From Bacteroides coprosuis DSM 18011 (lineage in GTDB: Bacteria; Bacteroidota; Bacteroidia; Bacteroidales; Bacteroidaceae), in the NCBI GenBank assembly GCA_000212915.1, contig CM001167.1, positions 421,780 to 485,779 on the forward strand: 64,000 nt of DNA, given 5' to 3'. Positions 57,340-64,000 of the stretch are shown here, piece by piece; within the stretch, counting starts at the first letter, position 1, and each line of letters begins with the position of its first letter. Below the pieces are notes generated by a model, which was not told where the DNA came from, searched no databases, and worked only from the letters and a program-made list of their open reading frames with translations. Position numbers and translations under genes: made by a program.

Positions 57340-59202
57340 ATGAGTGAGAACTTAGAAAATAAAACTACTAGTGTAGCTTATACAGATGATCATATCCGTC
57401 ACTTAAGTGATATGGAGCATATACGCGTGCGTCCAGGAATGTACATTGGTAAGCTTGGTGATGGATCTTTTGCTGAGGATGGTATATATGTTTTATTGAA
57501 AGAGGTTCTAGACAACAGTATTGATGAGTTTAAGATGAATGCAGGGAAACGTATTGATGTTGTTGTTGAAGATAATTTGACTGCTTCAGTGCGTGACTTT
57601 GGTCGTGGTATTCCTCAGGGTAAACTGATTGAAGCTGTAAGCGTATTAAATACAGGAGGTAAATATGATAGTAAAGCCTTTAAAAAGAGTGTTGGTTTAA
57701 ATGGAGTAGGTATTAAAGCTGTTAATGCTTTAAGTAAGAGATTTGAAGTGAGAAGTTACAGAGAGGGGAAAATGCGTCGTGCTGTATTCTCTCAAGGTAA
57801 TCTTGAATTAGATGAAACATTGTCTTCTGGTGAAAAGACTGGTACTTACATTGCCTTTGAACCAGATGAATCTCTCTTCAAGGGTTATAGTTTTAGAAGC
57901 GAATATATTGAAACTATGCTTCGTAATTATACCTACCTAAATACAGGTCTGGTTATAAGCTATAATAAAACTCGTATAGAGTCTAAAAATGGTCTTGAAG
58001 ACTTACTGTCTGATAATATGACTTCTGAAGGGTTATACCCAATTATTCATCTGAAAGGAGATGATATAGAGGTAGCATTCACTCATGCTAGTCAATATGG
58101 AGAAGAATATTATTCTTTTGTTAATGGTCAGCATACAACTCAAGGTGGTACGCATCAAAGTGCTTTTAAAGAGCATATAGCTCGTGCTATTCGTGATTTT
58201 TACAACAAAAACCATGATTTTTCAGATATTCGAAATGGATTAGTAGCAGCTGTCGCGATTAATGTGGAAGAACCTTTATTTGAAAGCCAAACAAAAATAA
58301 AACTGGGCTCAACTCATATGGGACCTAAAGGTCCTACAGTTAATAAATTTGTGGGTGACTTTATTAAAACAGAAGTAGATAATTATTTACATAGAAACGC
58401 TAAGGTAGCAGAAGTCCTATTAAAGAAGATTCAAGAATCTGAAAAAGAGAGAAAAGCTATTGCAGGAGTTACTAAAATAGCTCGTGAAAGAGCTAAAAAA
58501 GTAAGCTTACATAATAAAAAACTGAGAGATTGTCGCATTCACTTAAATGATGTAAAGGGAGAAGATAAAGAAGATTCATGTATCTTTATAACAGAGGGGG
58601 ATTCTGCAAGTGGTTCAATAACCAAAAGTAGAGATGTGAATACCCAAGCGGTATTTAGTTTGCGAGGAAAACCGCTCAACTCCTTTGGGTTGACTAAGAA
58701 AGTGGTATACGAGAATGAAGAGTTTAATTTATTACAAGCAGCATTAAACATCGAAGATGGTATTGACGGATTGCGTTATAATAAAGTAATCGTAGCGACT
58801 GATGCCGATGTGGATGGTATGCATATTAGATTGCTTTTAATCACGTTTTTCCTTCAATTCTTCCCTGATTTGATTAAGAAAGGTCATGTGTATATCCTTC
58901 AAACCCCATTATTTAGAGTTAGAAATAAGAAAGAAACAAGATATTGTTATACTGAAGAAGAACGTGTTTCTGCCATTAATGAACTTGGTCCAAATCCTGA
59001 AATTACTCGATTTAAAGGATTAGGAGAAATTTCACCTAGTGAGTTTAAGCATTTTATAGGGAAAGATATGAGACTAGAACAAGTGAAATGGCGTAAGACT
59101 GATACTGTTAATGAATTACTTGAATTCTACATGGGTAAAAACACAATGGAGAGACAAGAGTTTATTATTGATAATTTAGTTGTAGAAGAAGATTTAGCCT
59201 AA
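57340..59202 (+). CDS. parE: DNA topoisomerase IV subunit B
   Basis: A 620-residue type IIA topoisomerase ATPase subunit. The GHKL ATPase has [10 protein letters not shown], the DFGRGIP region, [19 protein letters not shown] and the QTKIKLGS switch-lysine loop. The transducer is followed by the TOPRIM domain with [26 protein letters not shown] and [16 protein letters not shown]. It is shorter than typical GyrB and fits ParE. The parC partner is not in the window. Confidence 0.93.
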   Translation: MSENLENKTTSVAYTDDHIRHLSDMEHIRVRPGMYIGKLGDGSFAEDGIYVLLKEVLDNSIDEFKMNAGKRIDVVVEDNLTASVRDFGRGIPQGKLIEAVSVLNTGGKYDSKAFKKSVGLNGVGIKAVNALSKRFEVRSYREGKMRRAVFSQGNLELDETLSSGEKTGTYIAFEPDESLFKGYSFRSEYIETMLRNYTYLNTGLVISYNKTRIESKNGLEDLLSDNMTSEGLYPIIHLKGDDIEVAFTHASQYGEEYYSFVNGQHTTQGGTHQSAFKEHIARAIRDFYNKNHDFSDIRNGLVAAVAINVEEPLFESQTKIKLGSTHMGPKGPTVNKFVGDFIKTEVDNYLHRNAKVAEVLLKKIQESEKERKAIAGVTKIARERAKKVSLHNKKLRDCRIHLNDVKGEDKEDSCIFITEGDSASGSITKSRDVNTQAVFSLRGKPLNSFGLTKKVVYENEEFNLLQAALNIEDGIDGLRYNKVIVATDADVDGMHIRLLLITFFLQFFPDLIKKGHVYILQTPLFRVRNKKETRYCYTEEERVSAINELGPNPEITRFKGLGEISPSEFKHFIGKDMRLEQVKWRKTDTVNELLEFYMGKNTMERQEFIIDNLVVEEDLA

Positions 59203-59214
59203 AAAGTAATATTT

Positions 59215-59667
59215 ATGAAAAGAGCTATATTCCCTGGTACTTTCGATCCTTTCACAACGGGACACTATTCTGTTGTTCAAAGAGCATTAACGTTTATGGA
59301 TGAAGTGATAATAGGGATTGGAATTAATGAATCTAAAAACACTCATTTCCCTATTGATAGACGAGTTCAGGTGATACAAGATTTTTATAAGGATGAGCCT
59401 CGTATTAAGGTCATGGCTTATAGTAATCTAACAGTAGATTTTGCTCAAGAGGTGGGAGCTAAATTTGTGATAAGAGGAATTCGCACTGTCAAAGACTTTG
59501 AGTATGAAGAGTCTATTGCTGATATCAATAGAAAATTAGCTGGAATAGAAACAATACTTCTCTTTACTGAACCAGAATTGAGTTGCGTGAGTTCGACATT
59601 AGTACGTGAGTTGCTTTCTTATAATAAAGATATTAGTCAATTTATCCCAAAAGGAATGGAGCTGTAG
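59215..59667 (+). CDS. coaD: Phosphopantetheine adenylyltransferase
   Basis: A 150-residue enzyme of coenzyme A synthesis making dephospho-CoA from phosphopantetheine and ATP. It has the nucleotidyl transferase motif [20 protein letters not shown], the [12 protein letters not shown] loop, and the second ATP motif [12 protein letters not shown]. Full length. 12 bases after parE and 2 bases before the S41 peptidase gene, an arrangement usual in Bacteroides. Confidence 0.97.
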   Translation: MKRAIFPGTFDPFTTGHYSVVQRALTFMDEVIIGIGINESKNTHFPIDRRVQVIQDFYKDEPRIKVMAYSNLTVDFAQEVGAKFVIRGIRTVKDFEYEESIADINRKLAGIETILLFTEPELSCVSSTLVRELLSYNKDISQFIPKGMEL

Positions 59668-59669
59668 GT

Positions 59670-61268
59670 ATGCATAGGTTCTCTCTCTTATTAGTGATAG
59701 CTTTGATTTCTTATCCTGTATTTTCACAGAAAAAGGAGATTCCAATTTCAAGAAAATTGCAGATGGCTGAGTTCTTGATAACAAAACTCTATGTAGACTC
59801 TGTTGATGAAGGTAAAATTGTTGAGGCTGCTATACAGGGAATGCTCAATGAACTCGATCCTCATTCTACTTACTCCAATGCAGAAGAGGTGAAACTTTTT
59901 AATGAATCTATGCAAGGAGAGTTTTTCGGTATCGGTATTCAGTTTCAAATGATGCAAGATACTTTATATGTAATTCAGCCTGTTGTTAAGGGACCATCTG
60001 AAAAAGTAGGAATACAAGCAGGAGATAAAATTATTTCTGTTGATAAGGAATCTATAGCTGGGGTAGGTATGAATACTTCCCGAATAATTAAATTATTGAG
60101 AGGCCCTCGAAAAAGTAAAGTTCTCTTGGAGATAGTTCGCAGAGGTGTTGAAGATACTTTGTATTTTACGGTTGAGAGAGATAAAATTCCTGTAGAAACA
60201 ATTGATGCCTCTTATCTTCTTACTGCTCAAACGGGTTACATTCGTTTAAATCAATTTGGAAAAAATTCAGCTAAAGAATTTGAGACTGCTCTAAGACATC
60301 TAAAAAATCAAAAGATTGAAAATCTAGTTTTAGACTTAAGAGGGAATAGTGGTGGGTTCTTAGATGCTGCAATAGACATTGCAAACCATTTTTTACAAGG
60401 AAAGCAGCGAATTGTTTATGCCAAAGGAAATAAAGTTGATATTGGAAGCTTCTATGCCAAAGGAAATGGGTTGTTTCAAGAGGGTAAATTGATCGTTCTA
60501 GTTGATGAGTTTTCTGCATCAGCTAGTGAAATACTTGCTGGAGCCATTCAAGATTGGGATAGAGGTATTATTGTAGGTAGAAGATCATTTGGGAAAGGGC
60601 TTGTACAGAGACCTATTGATCTATTTGATGGATCTATGATTCGCCTAACAATAGCTCGATATTATACCCCTAGTGGAAGATCTATTCAAAAACCTTATGA
60701 TAAAGGTGAGAGTAACAGAAAAAACTATGGTGAAGATATATTACATCGATTAGAACGTGGCGAACATATTTCTAAGGATAGTATTCAACTCGTAGATTCG
60801 TTGAAATATAAAACATTAACCTTGTCAAGAACCGTATATGGGGGTGGAGGTGTAATGCCAGATGTGTTTGTACCTGTAGATACAACTCATGTTTCATCTT
60901 TCTTTAAATACGCTTTGTCTAAAGGCCTTTTAATACAAGTAAGTTTAGAATTTGTTGAACAAGAAGGGAGTCTTATCAGAGATAAATACTCAGAGGATGA
61001 ATTTATTCAACAGTTTAAGACTCCTGAATCATTGTTTAGACGAGTGCAGGAATTAGCTATAGAAAATAAGTTTTCTTTTGAGCAATCTGAAGTAGATCAA
61101 AGTAAATCTTTTTTAAATACTTATTTAAAGGCTTTAATAGCTAGAGACATATGGAGTACCGAAGTTTTTTTCCGAGTATTTAATCAATCAGATCCTATTC
61201 TTCTAAAAGCTCTAGAAATTTTAGAGAGTAATAAGTATAATGAAATATTAAAAAGTTCTTTAAACTAG
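59670..61268 (+). CDS. S41-family C-terminal processing peptidase
   Basis: A 532-residue periplasmic serine protease with a signal peptide (1-19). An N-terminal helical region (KLYVDSVDEGKIVEAAIQGM) precedes a PDZ domain (GEFFGIGIQFQMMQ to LLRGPRKSKVLLEIVRRG). The catalytic core has LDLRGNSGGFLDAAIDIANH, the nucleophile serine in VDEFSASASEILAGAIQD, and the general-base lysine in GRRSFGKGLVQ. Typical CtpA-type protease in the parE-coaD unit. Its 3' end overlaps the convergent ABC permease gene by 9 bases. Confidence 0.95.
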   Translation: MHRFSLLLVIALISYPVFSQKKEIPISRKLQMAEFLITKLYVDSVDEGKIVEAAIQGMLNELDPHSTYSNAEEVKLFNESMQGEFFGIGIQFQMMQDTLYVIQPVVKGPSEKVGIQAGDKIISVDKESIAGVGMNTSRIIKLLRGPRKSKVLLEIVRRGVEDTLYFTVERDKIPVETIDASYLLTAQTGYIRLNQFGKNSAKEFETALRHLKNQKIENLVLDLRGNSGGFLDAAIDIANHFLQGKQRIVYAKGNKVDIGSFYAKGNGLFQEGKLIVLVDEFSASASEILAGAIQDWDRGIIVGRRSFGKGLVQRPIDLFDGSMIRLTIARYYTPSGRSIQKPYDKGESNRKNYGEDILHRLERGEHISKDSIQLVDSLKYKTLTLSRTVYGGGGVMPDVFVPVDTTHVSSFFKYALSKGLLIQVSLEFVEQEGSLIRDKYSEDEFIQQFKTPESLFRRVQELAIENKFSFEQSEVDQSKSFLNTYLKALIARDIWSTEVFFRVFNQSDPILLKALEILESNKYNEILKSSLN

Positions 61269-62486
61269 TATTTTCTTACTCAAATAGCGGATAGGATACC
61301 AGACAGATATAAATCCTACTACTAATACAGTTATTAGTATCACAATTAAATCAGATAGATGTAAGCTGACTGGGTAAGCTGTTGTTATGAATTGATATCC
61401 TCCGCTTAGTGAGATAATACCAAAATGCTCTTGTAATAAAGTTAATCCAATACCTAATATCATTCCTATAGTTGTACCTAGTAAAGTTATCAAGCGTCCC
61501 TCATATAAGAATACTTTAGCAACAAAGTTTTTGTCTGCTCCTAAATTCATAAGAATTTGCATATCTTCTTTTTTCTCTAAAATGAGCATCGATAATGAGC
61601 TAATAATATTGAAGCAAGCAATAAGAAGTATAAAAATTAAAAAGAAGAATGAAATCAATTTCTCCACTTTCATGATGTTGAATACATCAGTTTGTTGTTG
61701 ATATCTATCTAGAACTTTAAAGTCTTTACCTAATAGGTTTTGAAGTTTTACTTGCGTTTTCTCTAGATTAACATTTTCTTTTAATTTTACTTCTATTGAA
61801 GTAATCTGATTGTCGTAATTAAAAATTTGTTGTGCAAACTGTAAAGAACAGATGATATAGCTTCCATCATATTTTTGTTGTCCAACAGAAAATAAGACAC
61901 CAGGTGAATATAAATAGTCCTTGTTGAAAGAAGTCGCAGGATTGGCCATATTAACTTTTGTTCCTTGCTTCGGAGCATATACTTCAAGAGGGTAAACGGG
62001 ATGAATACCTGTCCCTAATTGAGATGCTAGTTCGCCACCAACAATACCATATTGAGCTATATTGTCGTGAAGTTTATACTCTCCTTTTCCATAGAGTAAA
62101 GTATGTATTGAAGTAACTTGTTCAAAGTGGTCATCAACTCCCTTTAAGGTAATCATACTCTGATTTTCTTTGTATTTGACCATTGCGTTTTCTTCCAAAG
62201 TAGAAGTTATTATATCCACCTCTGGGATAGACTGTATAGAGGATATGAGGTCGTTTTGAGGCGTAAAAAGCTTTCCCGAAGAAGCTACAATTTTGAGTTG
62301 TGGATCAAACGAGGTAAAAAAACTAGCTACTGATTCTTGAAATCCATTGAACACAGAGAGTGTACAGACAAGAGTTAGAGTAGCTAGTGCAATTCCGCAA
62401 ACAGATATAGCGGAAATTATATTTATGGCATTATGCTTTTTTTTAGAAAAGAGATAACGCCAAGCAATATTTAATGCCAGTTTCAC
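61260..62486 (-). CDS. FtsX-like/LolE-type ABC transporter permease
   Basis: A 408-residue inner-membrane protein with one N-terminal span (NIISAISVCGIALATLTLVC), a large periplasmic domain and three C-terminal spans (FFFLIFILLIACFNIISSLS onward). This is the MacB/LolCE topology. LolCE releases lipoproteins from the inner membrane, and a similar role is plausible but unproven; no ATPase gene is adjacent. It overlaps rbfA by four bases and is downstream of it. Confidence 0.88.
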   Translation of the reverse strand: MKLALNIAWRYLFSKKKHNAINIISAISVCGIALATLTLVCTLSVFNGFQESVASFFTSFDPQLKIVASSGKLFTPQNDLISSIQSIPEVDIITSTLEENAMVKYKENQSMITLKGVDDHFEQVTSIHTLLYGKGEYKLHDNIAQYGIVGGELASQLGTGIHPVYPLEVYAPKQGTKVNMANPATSFNKDYLYSPGVLFSVGQQKYDGSYIICSLQFAQQIFNYDNQITSIEVKLKENVNLEKTQVKLQNLLGKDFKVLDRYQQQTDVFNIMKVEKLISFFFLIFILLIACFNIISSLSMLILEKKEDMQILMNLGADKNFVAKVFLYEGRLITLLGTTIGMILGIGLTLLQEHFGIISLSGGYQFITTAYPVSLHLSDLIVILITVLVVGFISVWYPIRYLSKKILV

Positions 62487-62815
62487 TTTAATAATTCGTC
62501 AATTCTTTCAGCGTAATCTAATGAATCGTCAATGTGGAAAATTAATTCGGGTATGATACGAAGTTGGTGACGAACTCTAGTTCCTAAATCATATCTTATT
62601 GCTTTTGCATTCGCATTAATATTCTCAATAAGTTCTTGTTTCTTGTCGTTAGGGAATATGCTTAAATATGCTCTAGCAATACTTAAGTCAGATGTCACTC
62701 TTACTTCACTTACAGAGATAAGAATTCCATTAGTAGCTTTAGTTTGTTGAAGGAATATTTCGCTTAATTCTTTTTGTATTAAACGAGATATTTTTTGTTG
62801 TCTAGTTGTTTCCAT
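62483..62815 (-). CDS. rbfA: 30S ribosome-binding factor A
   Basis: A 110-residue KH-fold cold-shock and 16S rRNA maturation factor. RQQKISRLIQKELSEIFLQQ, LISVSEVRVTSDLSIARAYL and VRHQLRIIPELIFHIDDSLD follow the family pattern along its length. Between an O-methyltransferase gene (5 bases upstream) and the ABC permease gene (overlapping), on the same strand. Confidence 0.95.
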   Translation of the reverse strand: METTRQQKISRLIQKELSEIFLQQTKATNGILISVSEVRVTSDLSIARAYLSIFPNDKKQELIENINANAKAIRYDLGTRVRHQLRIIPELIFHIDDSLDYAERIDELLK

Positions 62816-62820
62816 AAAAT

Positions 62821-63459
62821 TTATAACTTTCTGATTATTGTTAATCCATCTCTAAGAGGAAGAATAACCTTTTCTACACGTTTATCATTTGCGATATAGC
62901 TATTGAAAGCTTTGATGCCAATAGTTTGCCAATCATTGTTCTTGGGTGTTTCTAATACATGCTCATCCCAAAGGGTATTATCTGCAAGTATATAGCCCCC
63001 TTTTGAAAGATGAGCTAAAGTTGTTTCATAATAGGATATATATCGACGTTTATCACCGTCAATAAAAGCCATATCGAAAGTAACACCTAAGTTTGGAACG
63101 ATATCCAAAGCATCTCCAATAATAAATGTTATCTTATTTGCATAAGGAGAGTTCTCTAACCATGGGCGTGTAAAGTCTTCTTGCTCATCGTTTATTTCAA
63201 ATGTATACAACATCCCATCAGATTCCAAACCTTCAGCTAAACAAAGAGCAGAGTACCCACTATAAGTACCAATCTCTAAAATATTACGAGGACGAATCAT
63301 GCTAGTAAGCATTTTTAAAATTCGTCCTTGTATGTGTCCAGAGGCCATTCGCGGGCGAAGTAGCTTTACATGTGTAGCACGATAAAGTGCTTTTAAGTAA
63401 TCGCTTTCGGGATCGCTGTGATCAGAGATATACTGATCTAGAGCCTCAGTTTCTTTCAT
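62821..63459 (-). CDS. SAM-dependent O-methyltransferase (AdoMet_MTase 3 family)
   Basis: A 212-residue cytoplasmic methyltransferase resembling the catechol/caffeoyl-CoA O-methyltransferase group. Motif I is in NILEIGTYSGYSALCLAEGL. The metal-binding Asp is in FDMAFIDGDKRRYISYYE and the later Asp-Asn in GGYILADNTLWDE. The substrate is not predictable. First gene of a unit with rbfA and the ABC permease, ten bases downstream of the pyruvate kinase gene. Confidence 0.93.
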   Translation of the reverse strand: MKETEALDQYISDHSDPESDYLKALYRATHVKLLRPRMASGHIQGRILKMLTSMIRPRNILEIGTYSGYSALCLAEGLESDGMLYTFEINDEQEDFTRPWLENSPYANKITFIIGDALDIVPNLGVTFDMAFIDGDKRRYISYYETTLAHLSKGGYILADNTLWDEHVLETPKNNDWQTIGIKAFNSYIANDKRVEKVILPLRDGLTIIRKL

Positions 63460-63469
63460 TATCTATGAA

Positions 63470-64000
63470 TTATAAGTATCTGTTTCTATTTGGAAGAACA
63501 TATTCGTCAGCGTATTTTAATACATCTTCTACAGTATTAATTTCCAAGAAAGAAGTACGCATATTTCTTCTACCACTACTTAAGTAGCATACCATCTCAT
63601 CTTCAGTTAGTCTACCTTCTTTTACAAGTTTTCTAAGAGCAGCAAAATAGTATTCTTGTCCATTAGCTCTTTCAGTAAGATAGATTGCTTCTACACCATA
63701 AGAAAGGGCAAGGTGACGCATTGTCTTTTCTTTATAGCAAATTGCTAAAACAGGACATTTACCACGAAATGCAGCTATGTTTCTTGCAGTACGTCCACTA
63801 TAACTGTCTGTTATAATAGCGCCAATATTCATTAGTGCAGTCGATTTTACAGCTTGTTTAGCTAGGAATGCTGTAACATCAGGGTTTTCTAAAGGAATTT
63901 TAATATCATTTTCATCCAATTTATCCACTTCTGCTTGTGCAGCAATAGTTGCCATAGTGCGGACAGCTTCTACTGGATATTTTCCATAAGCAGTTTCACC
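63470..64000 (-). CDS. pyk: Pyruvate kinase, C-terminal part (cut by window edge)
   Basis: 176 C-terminal residues are visible, running in frame off the right edge. GETAYGKYPVEAVRTMATIA is the conserved end of the catalytic barrel. The following C-terminal domain has MNIGAIITDSYSGRTARNIA and PVLAICYKEKTMRHLALSYG. It catalyses the last ATP-forming step of glycolysis. The extreme C-terminus has a short extension (EYVLPNRNRYL) after the usual end region. Confidence 0.95.
   Translation of the reverse strand, partial: GETAYGKYPVEAVRTMATIAAQAEVDKLDENDIKIPLENPDVTAFLAKQAVKSTALMNIGAIITDSYSGRTARNIAAFRGKCPVLAICYKEKTMRHLALSYGVEAIYLTERANGQEYYFAALRKLVKEGRLTEDEMVCYLSSGRRNMRTSFLEINTVEDVLKYADEYVLPNRNRYL

Overview
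The window looks like part of the chromosome of an AT-rich member of the Bacteroidales, close to Bacteroides; the species cannot be fixed from the sequence alone. Three things support this. Promoters carry the Bacteroidetes -7 box TAnnTTTG. Several gene orders are typical of the group: acpP-fabF-rnc beside pfkA, and parE-coaD-S41 protease. The protein families are also typical: fimbrillin (Mfa-like) lipoproteins, BACON and DUF5689 modules, a TonB-dependent receptor with a carboxypeptidase-regulatory N-domain, GH92 mannosidase, TIGR02757 and DUF2795. I saw no phage, insertion sequence, CRISPR array or rRNA.

Layout. 1-12 kb is housekeeping: cysS (cut by the left edge), a GH3/ANL enzyme, a phosphofructokinase with an unusual nucleotide loop, the rnc-fabF-acpP operon, purN overlapping pdxB tail to tail, and a divergent S-adenosylhomocysteinase coupled to a YfhO-type membrane protein. 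12-28 kb holds nadA, an RNA methyltransferase, a helix-hairpin-helix/beta-barrel protein, a radical SAM enzyme, manC, tRNA-Leu(CAA), a secreted GH92 mannosidase, a cobalamin adenosyltransferase, small conserved proteins, PBP4, lipoamide dehydrogenase and nadB. 42.8-64 kb is again housekeeping: TIGR02757, ychF, lgt, mutS, leuS, a YitT-rdgB-M15-methyltransferase-antiporter operon, a GNAT-parE-coaD-S41 operon, an ABC permease with rbfA and an O-methyltransferase, and pyruvate kinase (cut by the right edge).

The accessory part is 29.0-42.8 kb: seven exported proteins encoded on one strand. They are a fimbrillin domain fused to a DNA/RNA non-specific endonuclease, three more fimbrillin-type lipoproteins carrying different combinations of DUF5689, BACON and a C-terminal beta-sandwich, a TonB-dependent receptor, a tandem-DUF5689 lipoprotein, and a secreted endonuclease/exonuclease/phosphatase-family enzyme. 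I read this as a surface system for capturing, cutting and importing extracellular nucleic acid. It would be organised like a polysaccharide utilisation locus, but it has nucleases instead of glycosidases and no SusD. Hairpins separate most of the upstream genes and could grade their expression.

A second unexplained feature is a dispersed intergenic repeat built from the 11-mer ACACCGAYATG. It occurs as three compound palindromes (about 12.05, 28.47 and 45.87 kb). Each contains exactly three units and each lies just beyond a transcription terminator.
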